The notes under the pieces are model-generated. The model worked only from the letters and a program-made list of their open reading frames with translations, searched no databases and was not told the DNA's origin. The position numbers and the translations under genes are program-made. Shown in pieces: positions 52,639-61,899 of a stretch of DNA of 64,000 bases. This stretch comes from Agromyces mangrovi (GTDB lineage Bacteria; Actinomycetota; Actinomycetes; Actinomycetales; Microbacteriaceae): positions 310,001 to 374,000 of the forward strand of contig NZ_AP027737.1 of assembly GCF_030296695.1 (NCBI RefSeq), read 5' to 3'. The stretch's first letter is position 1. Each line of letters opens with the position of its first letter.

Positions 52639-52656
52639 GGTCATCTGACCTAGACT
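52639..52656 (+). promoter_or_regulatory. likely operator GGTCATCTGACC overlapping a -10 element (leaderless transcript)
   Basis: GGTCA-TC-TGACC at 52639-52650 is a perfect inverted repeat, immediately followed by TAGACT (52651-52656), a good -10 hexamer. The ATG of the dehydrogenase lies six bases after the hexamer, so the transcript would be leaderless. The repeat, in the -35/-10 spacer, looks like a GntR-type or similar dimer site. It could also control the divergent transporter gene. Confidence 0.5.
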
Positions 52657-52662
52657 GTCCAC

Positions 52663-54258
52663 ATGTCAGCCCCGGTCGACCTCGCCCACGCCCCCGCCGC
52701 GCCGACCCGGAGCACCGGAGCACCCGACCCGCAGTGGCTGGCCGAGCTGCACGACGACGTCGTCGCCACGAGCGGCGAGACCCGCACCGTGCTCGCCCCG
52801 GCGACCGGCGAGCCGCTGCACGAGCTGCCGCTCAGCACCCCCGACGACGTGGCCGACGCCTTCGCCCGCACCCGCCTCGCCCACCTCGCCTGGGCCCGCG
52901 CGGGCTTCGCGCACCGGCGGAAGGTGCTGCTGCGCGCGCACGACCTCATCGTCGCGCGTCGCGAGCAGTTCATCGACCTCGTGCGGATCGAGACCGGCAA
53001 GAGCCGCGGCCAGGCGTTCGAGGAGGTCTACCAGGCGGCCGCCGCCGCACGCTACAACGCCCTCGCCGCCCGGAGCGTGCTGCGCAGCCGGCGCGTGCAC
53101 AGCGGCGCGCCCACGGTCATCGACGCGCGCGTGCGGTACCGGCCCCGCGGCGTCGCCGGCGTCATCACCCCGTGGAACTTCCCGCTCTCGCTGGCGGCGA
53201 TGGACGTCATGCCGGCCCTCGCCGCCGGCTGCGGCGTCGTGCAGAAGGCCGACGAGCAGGCCGCGCTGAACATCCTCGAGCTGCGCCGCGCGCTCGTCGA
53301 CGCGGGGCTCCCGGGCGACCTCTGGGCCGTCGTGACCGGCGACGGCGCGACCATCGGCGAGGCCGTCACCGACCGGGCCGACGTGATCGCCTTCACCGGC
53401 TCGACCGCCACCGGCCGACGCATCGCCGCGAAGGCCGCCGAGCGGCTGGTGCCGGCATCGCTCGAGCTCGGCGGCAAGAACCCCCTGATCGTGCTCGACG
53501 ACGTCGACCCCGAACGCGCGGCGCGCCAGGCCGCCTACGCCTGCTACTCCTCGATGGGGCAGCTCTGCGTGTCGCCCGAGCGCATCTACGTGCAGCGCGG
53601 CGTGGCCGACGCGTTCACGGAGGCGCTCGTGCGAACCATCGAGGGCCTCGTCATCGATCCGTCCCCGCGGTCGACCGGCGACGTGGGCACGCTCACGAGC
53701 CACGCGCAGCTCGATCGCGTGCGCGGGCACCTCGACGACGCCCTCGCGAAGGGCGCGACGGTGCTCGCCGGCGGCGTGCACCGCCCCGACCTCGGGCCGT
53801 ACGCGTTCGAGCCGACGCTGCTCGCCGACGTCTCGCCCGACATGGCGTGCTTCGCCGAGGAGACCTTCGGCGCGATCGTCGCGATCTCGGTGGTCGACGA
53901 CGACGACGAGGCGGTGCTCGCCGCCAACGCCGGCGACTACGGCCTCAACGCCGTCGTGCTGAGCGGCTCGGTGCCGCGCGCCCGTCGCGTCGCCGCGGCG
54001 CTCGAGACCGGGTCGGTGAACATCAACGAGGGGTATCGCGGCAGCTTCAGCTCGATCGCTGCGCCCATGGGCGGCTCGAAGCAGTCGGGCCTCGGCCGGC
54101 GCAACGGCCCCGACGGCCTGAAGCGCTACGTCGAATCGGTCACGATCGCCGCGGCGAACGGCCCCATCGCCCCGCCGAACTCGGCGCGCGAGTGGCGCCG
54201 GCTGGAGCAGCCGATGCTGCTGCTGCTGCGCGCGCAGCGCGCGCTCCGGAGGCGCTGA
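52663..54258 (+). CDS. succinate-semialdehyde dehydrogenase (aldehyde dehydrogenase family)
   Basis: A 531-residue aldehyde dehydrogenase of the succinate-semialdehyde type common in actinobacteria. Visible are GVAGVITPWNFPLS, IAFTGSTATGRRIA, the catalytic Glu in SLELGGKNPLIVL, the catalytic Cys in SSMGQLCVSPERIY, and EETFGAIVAI. It oxidises an aldehyde with NAD(P)+ and is expected to feed succinate into the TCA cycle. ATG at 52663 coincides with the probable transcription start. It is divergent from the transporter/decarboxylase unit and shares its intergenic operator candidate. Confidence 0.9.
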   Translation: MSAPVDLAHAPAAPTRSTGAPDPQWLAELHDDVVATSGETRTVLAPATGEPLHELPLSTPDDVADAFARTRLAHLAWARAGFAHRRKVLLRAHDLIVARREQFIDLVRIETGKSRGQAFEEVYQAAAAARYNALAARSVLRSRRVHSGAPTVIDARVRYRPRGVAGVITPWNFPLSLAAMDVMPALAAGCGVVQKADEQAALNILELRRALVDAGLPGDLWAVVTGDGATIGEAVTDRADVIAFTGSTATGRRIAAKAAERLVPASLELGGKNPLIVLDDVDPERAARQAAYACYSSMGQLCVSPERIYVQRGVADAFTEALVRTIEGLVIDPSPRSTGDVGTLTSHAQLDRVRGHLDDALAKGATVLAGGVHRPDLGPYAFEPTLLADVSPDMACFAEETFGAIVAISVVDDDDEAVLAANAGDYGLNAVVLSGSVPRARRVAAALETGSVNINEGYRGSFSSIAAPMGGSKQSGLGRRNGPDGLKRYVESVTIAAANGPIAPPNSAREWRRLEQPMLLLLRAQRALRRR

Positions 54259-54313
54259 CCCGACGGGTCCGGTCGGCTCGGAGGCATCCGCTCGCCCCCG
54301 CGGTCGCGACCGG

Positions 54314-54748
54314 TCAGGTGGCCTCGGCGTCGAACGGGGCGGCCTCGCCGACGGCGACCGACTGCGGCGCGCGCTTGAACGGCGACGACGCGGCTCCCAC
54401 CGGTGCCCCGTCACCGTTCTTCGCGGCCGCCGCGGCGGTCGCGGCCGCCGCAGCCGTCACGGCCTGGGACTTCGGCTTCGGCTCGGCGAACGGGTCGACG
54501 TCGCTCAGCGCATCGCGCACGATGCGGCGCGGGTCGTACTGTCGCGGGTCGAGCTTGCGCCAGTCGACCTCGTCGAACTCGTCGCCCATCTCCTCCTTCA
54601 TGCGCGACTTCGCGCCGTTCGCCATGTCGCGCAGCGAACGCACGAACTGCCCCAGCTTCTGCGTGTAGATCGGCAGCTTGTCGGGCCCGAGCAGGAACAC
54701 GGCGATGACCCCGATGATGAGGAGTTTCTCGAAGGTCAGGCCGAGCAT
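54314..54748 (-). CDS. tatB: Sec-independent protein translocase subunit TatB
   Basis: A 144-residue protein with the TatA/B N-terminus MLGLTFEKLLIIGVIAVFLLGPDKLP (one span, then the hinge FLLGPDKLP), an amphipathic helix (LGQFVRSLRDMANGAKSR) and a variable tail. The Glu in the membrane segment (FEKLL) and the RDMANGAK helix fit TatB rather than TatA. With TatA and TatC, encoded elsewhere, it would recognise twin-arginine signal peptides. It is divergent from the O-methyltransferase, as in mycobacteria (from memory). Confidence 0.92.
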   Translation of the reverse strand: MLGLTFEKLLIIGVIAVFLLGPDKLPIYTQKLGQFVRSLRDMANGAKSRMKEEMGDEFDEVDWRKLDPRQYDPRRIVRDALSDVDPFAEPKPKSQAVTAAAAATAAAAAKNGDGAPVGAASSPFKRAPQSVAVGEAAPFDAEAT

Positions 54749-54836
54749 GCGACCAGCCTACTGCGCGGCGAGGCGACCGCAGAACGGGTCGGGAGAGTCG
54801 TACGCTGGACGCCGACGAGTACCGGGAGCCGCGCAC

Positions 54837-55469
54837 GTGTCCGACCATGACCTGAACTGGAAGTTCGCCGACGAGACCGTCGTCGAACCCGAGGCGATCG
54901 CCCGGGTGCGACAGCAGTCGCTCGAGCTGGGCATCGAGCCCGTCTCCCCCGCGGTCGGCGCGCAACTGTCGGTGCTCACGGGCGTCGGGCGCGCCACCTC
55001 GATCATCGAGATCGGCACGGGCGTCGGCGTCTCCGGCCTCTGGCTGCTCGCCGGCAGCCGCAACGCGCACCTCACCTCGATCGACAGCGAGGCCGAGTAC
55101 CACCAGCACGCGCGCGAGAACTTCGCCGACGCGGGCGTCGCCCCGACGCGCACGCGCTTCATCGCGGGCCGTGCGGGCGAGGTGCTGCCGCGCATGAACG
55201 AGAACTCCTACGACGTGGTGCTCGTCGACGCCGACCCCGAGTCGGCGATCGAGTACGTCGAGCACGCGTTGCGTCTCGCGATGCCGGGCGGCGCCGTGCT
55301 CGTGGCCCGGGCGCTCTGGAAGGGCCGCGTCGCCGACCCCGCCCGGCGCGACCCCGTGGCATCCGGCTTCCGCACGCTCATCTCCGAGCTCGCGGGCTCG
55401 AACGCCGTCGCGACCAGCCTCTCCCCCGCCGGCGAGGGCCTGCTGCAGATCGTCAAGCTCGGAAGCTGA
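54837..55469 (+). CDS. SAM-dependent O-methyltransferase (class I-like)
   Basis: A 210-residue O-methyltransferase of the caffeoyl-CoA-OMT-like branch. SAM site IIEIGTGVGVSGLWLL, then LTSIDSEAEYHQHAREN, and the metal-site Asp in VVLVDADPESAIEY. It starts with GTG at 54837 (VSDHDLNWKFADE). The substrate is unknown; neighbours in actinobacteria are sigE/rseA/htrA/tatB (from memory), but sigE is not in this window. Confidence 0.87.
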   Translation: MSDHDLNWKFADETVVEPEAIARVRQQSLELGIEPVSPAVGAQLSVLTGVGRATSIIEIGTGVGVSGLWLLAGSRNAHLTSIDSEAEYHQHARENFADAGVAPTRTRFIAGRAGEVLPRMNENSYDVVLVDADPESAIEYVEHALRLAMPGGAVLVARALWKGRVADPARRDPVASGFRTLISELAGSNAVATSLSPAGEGLLQIVKLGS

Positions 55470-55514
55470 CGGGCCCGCCCGCGCCATCCGGCCGGCCGGC
55501 CGCGGACATGCGAA

Positions 55515-55539
55515 GGGCCCGCGCACCCGGCGCGGGCCC
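55515..55539. terminator. terminator hairpin between the O-methyltransferase and DUF3117 genes
   Basis: A perfect 10-bp stem GGGCCCGCGC / GCGCGGGCCC around a 5-base loop lies 45 bases past the methyltransferase stop and 15 bases past the DUF3117 stop. It could end both converging transcripts. Confidence 0.7.
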
Positions 55540-55553
55540 TGCAGAACGATGCT

Positions 55554-55727
55554 CTAGCCGGCGTCGACCACGCCGCCGAGCACGTCGTGCAGCTCCTTGG
55601 CTTCCGCATCGTTGACCGAGACGACGAGACGACCGCCACCCTCGAGCGGAACCCGCACGATGATGAGGCGACCCTCCTTCACAGCCTCCATAGGCCCGTC
55701 ACCGGTCCGTGGCTTCATGGCCGCCAT
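55554..55727 (-). CDS. DUF3117 domain-containing protein
   Basis: A 57-residue, highly conserved actinobacterial protein (MAAMKPRTGDGPMEAVKEGR start). Function unknown. ATG at 55727 lies behind GGGGAGC with good spacing. The conserved short length and N-terminus fix the start, although the frame is open further upstream. Confidence 0.95.
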   Translation of the reverse strand: MAAMKPRTGDGPMEAVKEGRLIIVRVPLEGGGRLVVSVNDAEAKELHDVLGGVVDAG

Positions 55728-55844
55728 TGAGCTCCCCTTTCGTGGCCTGACGACTCCATTATCCGGCATCCGCGCGAGGTGTGGAAATCGGTTGGGGATC
55801 ATCCGAGCCGCGCGGCACCCGCCTCGACGCGCCCACGACGCCGA

Positions 55845-57089
55845 TCACGGCGGCGTCCAGTCGGCCCCGTCGATGCCCCAGCAGATGAGCAGCCAGCCCC
55901 ACTGCAGCGCGAGGAACCCGACGACCATCGACGCACGGTAGATCGCCGACCGCGGCAGCGCCGCAGCGCCGAGCAGCGGGAACATCGGCGCGAGCAACCG
56001 GAACACGCTCGACTGGGGGAAGAACACCGCGAGCAGGTACAGCGCGTAGCTCAGCAGCCACAGCCGCAGGTCGACCCCGAGCCGCCGCACGGCCGGGGAG
56101 AACAGCACGAGGCCGAACGCGGCGATCAGCCCGACCACGACGATCGTGCCGAGCGGCTGGCCCAGCCACCAGTCGCCCGACTGGAACCACGCGGTGAAGG
56201 GCACGAGCTCGACCCGCCCGATGTACGGCGCCCGCCACGCGAGCTCGGTGTCGAAGTACGCCCCGGGCAGGCCCGTCGCGACCCACGCGACCACGGGCCA
56301 GGCCAGGCCGACCAGCCCGGTGTACACGGCGGCGGATGCGGCGATCACGCGCTCGGCCATCGGGAACGCCTCGGTGCGCCGGGCGCGGAACCGCAGCAGC
56401 CAGTGCAGCGCGAGGGCCAGCGAGAGCGCGAGCGCACCGGGCCGCGTGAACGCCATCGCGGTCACGACCGGGAACAGCCACGCGTACCTCCGGTCGACGA
56501 GGAGCAGCAGCGCGGTATTCAGCAGCAGCAGGAACAGCGCCTCCGCGTAGCCGAACCCGAACACGACCGACACCGGCGCCACGCAGTACAGCACGACCGC
56601 GAACAGCGCCCGGTCCGGCTCGAGGAACCGGCTCATCAGGCGGTGGAACACGAGTGCCGAGCCGAGGCCCGCGGCGAGCGAGACGAGCACCGCGGCGACA
56701 TCCCAGCCCAGGGTCGTCACGGTCATGACGAGGCGCACGACCACCGGGTACACGGGCATGAACGCCCACGCGTTCTCGGTCACGTGCCCGGAGTCGTCGA
56801 GCGGCAGCTCGGACGGGTACCCGGCGAAGGCGACGTAGCCGAACCAGCGCGCGTCCCAGATGTTCGCGAACTCCCAGTAGCTCGGCGACGCGCGCGTCCA
56901 CGGGTTCGCCTGCTGCACGCTCGCCAGCACGAGCACCATCGCAGTGCTCACCGCGCGCGCGAGGCCGTAGACGACGATGACCTGCAGCCACCAGGGGGCG
57001 GATGCCACGAGCCGGCGCGCGCGCGCGGGCGCGCCCTGCGCGGTGCGGGCGTCGACGACGCTGCCGGTGTCGGCGCCCGGCTCAGTCAC
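55845..57089 (-). CDS. mannosyltransferase-like GT-C membrane protein (PIG-V-like)
   Basis: A 414-residue polytopic protein with about ten spans. The first extracytoplasmic loop contains [16 protein letters not shown] with the acidic residue expected for GT-C glycosyltransferases of the PIG-V/mannosyltransferase type, followed by [17 protein letters not shown]. Such enzymes use polyprenyl-phosphate-linked sugars outside the membrane. GTG at 57089 overlaps the dapE stop by eight bases. The acceptor is unknown. Confidence 0.85.
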   Translation of the reverse strand: MTEPGADTGSVVDARTAQGAPARARRLVASAPWWLQVIVVYGLARAVSTAMVLVLASVQQANPWTRASPSYWEFANIWDARWFGYVAFAGYPSELPLDDSGHVTENAWAFMPVYPVVVRLVMTVTTLGWDVAAVLVSLAAGLGSALVFHRLMSRFLEPDRALFAVVLYCVAPVSVVFGFGYAEALFLLLLNTALLLLVDRRYAWLFPVVTAMAFTRPGALALSLALALHWLLRFRARRTEAFPMAERVIAASAAVYTGLVGLAWPVVAWVATGLPGAYFDTELAWRAPYIGRVELVPFTAWFQSGDWWLGQPLGTIVVVGLIAAFGLVLFSPAVRRLGVDLRLWLLSYALYLLAVFFPQSSVFRLLAPMFPLLGAAALPRSAIYRASMVVGFLALQWGWLLICWGIDGADWTPP

Positions 57090-58179
57090 CGCTCAGCCAT
57101 GCCCGGAGGGCCGCGTCGCAGTCCCGGATCTGGTGCAGCGGCACGCGCTCGTCGTCGGCGTGCGCCTTGAGCGGGTCGCCGGGGCCGAAGTTCACGGCCG
57201 GCACGCCCATCGCGCTGAAGCGGGCGACATCGGTCCAGCCGTACTTCGGCTTCGCCTCGGCGCCGACCGCGGCGACGAACTCCTGCGCGAGCGCGGCATC
57301 GAGGCCCGGCCGTGCGCCGTCGGCGCTGTCGACCACGGTCAGCTCGTACTCGGGGAACAGCTCGCGCACGTGCGCGACCGCCTCGTCGATCGAGCGGCTG
57401 GGCGCGAACCGGTAGTTCACGTGCAGGGTCGCGTCGTCGGGGATCACGTTGCCCGCGACCCCGCCGCCGACGCCGACCGCGTTGAGGCCCTCGCGGTAGG
57501 CGAGACCGTCGACCTCGACGGTCTGCGCCTCGTACGCGGCGAGCCGCTCGAGCGCGGGGGCGAGCTTGTGGATCGCGTTCTCCCCAACCCAGCTGCGCGC
57601 GGAGTGGGCCCGCACGCCGCGCGCGCGGAGCTCGACGCGCAGGTTGCCGTTGCATCCGCCCTCGACGGCGCCGTTGCTCGGCTCGCCGAGGATCGCGAAG
57701 TCGCCCGCGAACAAGTCGGGACGGTGCGCGGCCAGCCGGCCGAGGCCGTTCAGGTCGGCCGCGACCTCCTCGTGGTCGTACCACATCCAGGTCACGTCGA
57801 CCGCCGGGGCCGCCAGCTCGAGCGCGAGCTTCAGCTGCACGGCGACGCCCGCCTTCATGTCGACCGTGCCGCGACCCCACAGGTACTCGACGCCGTCGAT
57901 CGTCTCGAAGCGGGTCGGGAGGTTGTCGTTGATCGGCACCGTGTCGATGTGCCCGGCGATGACGACCCGGCGGTCGCGGCCGAGGTCCGTGCGCGCGACG
58001 ACCGCGTCGCCGTCGCGCAGCACCTCGAGGTGGGCGGCGGGCGCGAGCGCCCGTTCGATCAGGTCGGCGAGCGTCGCCTCGTCACCGGAGACCGACGGCA
58101 CGTCGCAGATCGCGCGCGTGATCTCGACGGCGTCCGCCGTCAGGTCGAGGGCCGGTGCGGGGGCGTCCGAGGCGGTCAT
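57082..58179 (-). CDS. dapE: succinyl-diaminopimelate desuccinylase
   Basis: A 365-residue M20-family metalloamidase that releases succinate from N-succinyl-LL-diaminopimelate in lysine and peptidoglycan synthesis. Visible are [10 protein letters not shown] with the first zinc ligand, [12 protein letters not shown] with the bridging Asp, MWYDHEEVA with the catalytic Glu pair, [16 protein letters not shown] and the C-terminal His at [10 protein letters not shown]. It starts with ATG at 58179. It is divergent from dapD (52 bases between) with the promoters facing away, so both pathway genes may share control. Confidence 0.95.
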   Translation of the reverse strand: MTASDAPAPALDLTADAVEITRAICDVPSVSGDEATLADLIERALAPAAHLEVLRDGDAVVARTDLGRDRRVVIAGHIDTVPINDNLPTRFETIDGVEYLWGRGTVDMKAGVAVQLKLALELAAPAVDVTWMWYDHEEVAADLNGLGRLAAHRPDLFAGDFAILGEPSNGAVEGGCNGNLRVELRARGVRAHSARSWVGENAIHKLAPALERLAAYEAQTVEVDGLAYREGLNAVGVGGGVAGNVIPDDATLHVNYRFAPSRSIDEAVAHVRELFPEYELTVVDSADGARPGLDAALAQEFVAAVGAEAKPKYGWTDVARFSAMGVPAVNFGPGDPLKAHADDERVPLHQIRDCDAALRAWLSGD

Positions 58180-58231
58180 CGGGCCAGTCTACGAAACCGG
58201 GCCGACCGGTCCCGGCCGCTACGCTGGACGC

Positions 58232-59202
58232 ATGCCCGCCACCGCATCAGACCAGTCGTCCGACCGCTCCGCCTGGGGCCACGGCATCGCCTCGATCGCG
58301 ACCGACGGCACCGTGCTCGACACCTGGTTCCCGTCGCCCGCGCTGGGCGCGCCGCCGGCCGACCACCACGTCGTGCCGAGCTCCTCGAGGCCGCCGCGCA
58401 CGACGACGAGCGACGCGGCGTCACGCAGCGCGTGGTCACCGAGCACATCGACCTCGACGCGCCGCCCGCCTCGACGAGCGACGCGTACCTGCGCCTGCAG
58501 CTGCTCTCGCACCTCGTGGTCGCGCCGAACACGCTGAACCTCGACGGCGTCTTCGGGTTCCTGCCCAACGTCGTCTGGACCAACGCCGGCCCGGTGCATC
58601 CGGCCGACTTCGACCGCCTCCGACCGGTGCTGCGGCGCCACGGCATCCAGGCGACCGGGCTCGACAAGTTCCCCCGCCTGCTCGACTACGTGACGCCCGA
58701 GCGCGTGCGCATCGCCGACGCGGGTCGCGTGCGGCTCGGCGCGCACCTCGCGCCGGGCACGACCGTCATGCACGAGGGCTTCGTGAACTTCAACGCCGGC
58801 ACGCTCGGCACCTCGATGGTCGAGGGGCGCATCTCGCAGGGCGTCGTGGTCGGCGACGGCTCCGACATCGGCGGCGGCGCATCGATCATGGGCACGCTCT
58901 CGGGCGGCGGCACGCAGCGCGTCGCCATCGGCGAGCGGGCGCTGCTCGGCGCGAACTCGGGCATCGGCATCTCGATCGGCGACGACACGGTCGTGGAGGC
59001 CGGGCTCTACGTCACCGCGGGCACCAAGGTCGTCGTGGTCGACGGGCCGCGCCGCTCCGACGGCGGGCTCACAACGGTCAAGGCGGTCGAGCTCTCCGGC
59101 ACGCCCAACCTGCTGTTCCGGCGCAACTCGCTCACCGGCGCCGTCGAGGTGCTCTCGCGCAGCGGGGAGGGCGTCGCGCTCAACGCGCAGCTGCACGCCT
59201 GA
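58232..59202 (+). CDS. dapD: tetrahydrodipicolinate N-succinyltransferase, one frameshift
   Basis: About 323 residues when joined. From ATG at 58232 ([11 protein letters not shown]) the frame reads to ADHHVVP; the other frame continues [14 protein letters not shown] to the stop at 59202. Adding one base at 58375-58378 joins them. The C-terminal half is a left-handed beta-helix ([20 protein letters not shown] ... [20 protein letters not shown]), with [17 protein letters not shown] as the DapD signature. It succinylates tetrahydrodipicolinate in the lysine/DAP pathway and so feeds the aminotransferase DapC (partial gene at the window end) and DapE. Confidence 0.9.
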
Positions 59203-59225
59203 CCGATCCGACCAGACCCCTCGGG

Positions 59226-59231
59226 TACAGT
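59226..59231 (+). promoter_or_regulatory. -10 element (TACAGT) of the penicillin acylase gene
   Basis: TACAGT at 59226-59231 matches an actinobacterial -10; the -35 region (59203-59208) is weak. A good AAGGAG at 59277-59282 precedes the GTG start at 59289. Confidence 0.4.
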
Positions 59232-59288
59232 GGCCCCACCCGGCGCGACCGCCGGCGGAGCCGTTCGATCGACACGAAGGAGTGATGC

Positions 59289-61844
59289 GTGGGATCCGAC
59301 CGGCCTCGCACCCACCGACACCGCATCACCGCGTTCTTCGTGAGCCTGCTCGTGCTCGTGCTCGTGGCCGCAGTCGTCGCCGCGGGCCTCGTCTGGTGGA
59401 CCGTGCAGCGGTCGTTCCCCGAGACGTCCGGCCGCATCGAGGTCGCCGGCCTCGACCAGCCCGCGGTCGTCTACCGCGACGACGCGGGCGTGCCGCAGGT
59501 GGTCGCCGAGACCACGGCCGACCTCTTCTTCACGCAGGGGTACGTGCACGCGCAGGACCGCTTCTGGGAGATGGACTACCGCCGGCACGCCGCATCGGGG
59601 CGACTCGCCGAGCTGCTCGGCGAGCAGTACGTGTCCTCAGACGCCCTCGCCCGCACGCTCGGCTGGCGGCAGGTCGCCGAGCGCGAGGTGGAGGAGTTCG
59701 ACGACACCACCCGAGCGGTGTACGAGGCGTACGCGGCGGGCGTCAACGCCTACCTCGACGAGCGGAGCGGGGCCGACCTGTCGCTCGAGTACGCGCTGCT
59801 CGGCCTGCAGTTCCCGGGCTACGAGCCCGAGCCGTGGACCCCGGTCGACTCGGCGGTCTGGCTGAAGGCCGCGGCGTGGGACCTGCGCGCGAACCTCGAC
59901 GACGAGCTCGACCGGGCGCTGCTTGCGACCGCGCTGCCGCCCGAGGAGGTCGAGCGCCTGCACCCGGGCTTCGACTACGACACGGCGCCGACGATCCTCG
60001 GCGACCCGCCGCCGCTGCCCGAGGAGGGCGACGAGGCCGAGGGCGAGGCCGACGGGGCGTCGACGGATGCCGCCGAGACCGACCAGGAACTCCTGGCCGC
60101 ACCGCTCGCCGAGCTGCGTGCACGGCTCGACGCCCTCCCGGCTGTGCTGACCACGCCCGGCTCCGACATCGGGTCGAACTCGTGGGTCGTCGCCGGTGCG
60201 CACACCGCGACGGAGCTGCCCCTGCTGGCCGGCGACCCGCACCTGGAGGCCTCCCTGCCGTCGGCCTGGACCCAGTCGAGCCTGCGCTGCGCGCCCGTCT
60301 CCGAGGAGTGCCGCTACGAGGTGTCCGGGTTCGGCTTCGCGGGCGTGCCCGGCATCATCGCCGGGCACAACGCCGACATCGCGTGGACGCCGACGAACCT
60401 GCTCGCGGACACGACCGACCTGTACGTCGAGCGGGTCGACGGCGGCGAGTACCTGCAGGGCGACACGATGGTCTCGTTCGACGAGCGCCGCGAGGTCATC
60501 GAGGTCGCGGGCGGGGCGCCGGTGACGATCACGGTGCGCTCGACCGGCCACGGGCCGCTCGTGACCGGGCTCGACGACGGCTTCGACGCCGTGGCCGAGC
60601 AGTACCCGGAGGCGGCGGAGTTCGAGGACGCATCCTACGAGCTCGCGCTGCAGTGGACCGGGTTCGCGCCGTCGCGCACCGCGAGCGCGATCCTGGCGAT
60701 GAACCGCGCGAGCGACTGGAGCGGCTTCCGGGCCGCGGCCGAGCGCTGGGACCTGCCCGCGCAGAACCTGCTCTACGCCGACGTCGCGGGCGGCATCGGC
60801 TCGCAGGCGGTCGGCCGGGTGCCGGTGCGCGAGACCGGCGACGGCACGTTCCCCGTGCCCGGCTGGTCGGGCGAGTACCGCTGGAGCGACATCGTGCCGT
60901 TCGACGACATGCCGTCGGAGTCGAACCCCGATCGCGGCTACCTCGTCGCCGCCAACACGCCCCCGCTCGAGTCAGGCGACGGCCCGATGCTCACGCAGGA
61001 CTGGGCGCAGGGCTACCGCGCGTCGCGCATCGACCGCGTGCTGCGCGAGGCGATCGCCGCCGAGCAGCCGGTGAGCCTCGCCACCATGGCGAACCTGCAG
61101 GTCGACCAGGTCGACCCCGCCGCGGCGATGCTGCTGCCGGCGCTCGCGGAGCTGGCGCTCGACGGCGATGCCGCGCTCGGGCAGGACCTGCTCGCCGACT
61201 GGGACGGCGTCAGCGACGTCGACGGAGCGGGCGCAGCGTACTTCCAGGTCGTCTGGAGCACGCTGCTCGGCGACCTGTTCGGCGACCTCCCGGAGGGCAC
61301 CCGCCCCGCCGGCGGCGACCGCTGGATCCGCGTCGTGGACGACCTCCTCGACGAGCCGGACTCCGAGTGGTGGTCCGGCGGACGCGACGACGCGCTCGCC
61401 GGCGCGATGGCCTCGGCCTGGCAGGAGTCGGCCGATCGCATGGGCTCCGACCCCGCCCAGTGGCGGTGGGGCCGGCTGCACCAGCTCCACCTGCGCAGCC
61501 AGGCCTTCGGCGAGACCGGACTGCTGCCCGCGCGCCTGCTGCTCGACCGCGGGCCCTGGCAGCTCGGCGGCTCGTCGGCGGTCGTGGACGCGACCGCGTG
61601 GGACGCGCGCGAGGGCTTCGACGCGAGCTCGGTGCCGTCGATGCGCATGCTCGTCGACCTGTCGGACTTCGACGCGTCGCGGTGGGTGAACGTGTCGGGC
61701 GCTTCAGGTCACGCGTTCGACCGGAACTACGTCGACCAGACCGACGTCTGGGCGCGCGGCGGCACGCTGCCGTGGCCGTTCACGCTCGAGCGCACGCAGG
61801 AGCTCGCCGAGCAGACGCTGCTCATGCGGCCCGCGGGCGGCTGA
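59289..61844 (+). CDS. penicillin acylase family protein (Ntn hydrolase)
   Basis: An 851-residue exported enzyme. An N-terminal span (residues 13-37) anchors or exports it. The acyl-side chain contains QGYVHAQDRFWEMDYRRH; the linker around 240-268 is acidic and disordered and would be removed on maturation; the catalytic N-terminal nucleophile is Ser296 in DIGSNSWVV. The beta chain has AGDPHLEASLPSAWTQS and, near the end, DASRWVNVSGASGHAF. Such enzymes hydrolyse amides such as acyl-homoserine lactones or beta-lactam side chains; the substrate here is unknown. It starts with GTG at 59289 behind AAGGAG. Confidence 0.92.
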   Translation: MGSDRPRTHRHRITAFFVSLLVLVLVAAVVAAGLVWWTVQRSFPETSGRIEVAGLDQPAVVYRDDAGVPQVVAETTADLFFTQGYVHAQDRFWEMDYRRHAASGRLAELLGEQYVSSDALARTLGWRQVAEREVEEFDDTTRAVYEAYAAGVNAYLDERSGADLSLEYALLGLQFPGYEPEPWTPVDSAVWLKAAAWDLRANLDDELDRALLATALPPEEVERLHPGFDYDTAPTILGDPPPLPEEGDEAEGEADGASTDAAETDQELLAAPLAELRARLDALPAVLTTPGSDIGSNSWVVAGAHTATELPLLAGDPHLEASLPSAWTQSSLRCAPVSEECRYEVSGFGFAGVPGIIAGHNADIAWTPTNLLADTTDLYVERVDGGEYLQGDTMVSFDERREVIEVAGGAPVTITVRSTGHGPLVTGLDDGFDAVAEQYPEAAEFEDASYELALQWTGFAPSRTASAILAMNRASDWSGFRAAAERWDLPAQNLLYADVAGGIGSQAVGRVPVRETGDGTFPVPGWSGEYRWSDIVPFDDMPSESNPDRGYLVAANTPPLESGDGPMLTQDWAQGYRASRIDRVLREAIAAEQPVSLATMANLQVDQVDPAAAMLLPALAELALDGDAALGQDLLADWDGVSDVDGAGAAYFQVVWSTLLGDLFGDLPEGTRPAGGDRWIRVVDDLLDEPDSEWWSGGRDDALAGAMASAWQESADRMGSDPAQWRWGRLHQLHLRSQAFGETGLLPARLLLDRGPWQLGGSSAVVDATAWDAREGFDASSVPSMRMLVDLSDFDASRWVNVSGASGHAFDRNYVDQTDVWARGGTLPWPFTLERTQELAEQTLLMRPAGG

Positions 61845-61899
61845 GCCGGCTCGCGCCGGGTGCTGCCGCACGCTCCGCGCGCGCAGCTGCCGCGCAGGC

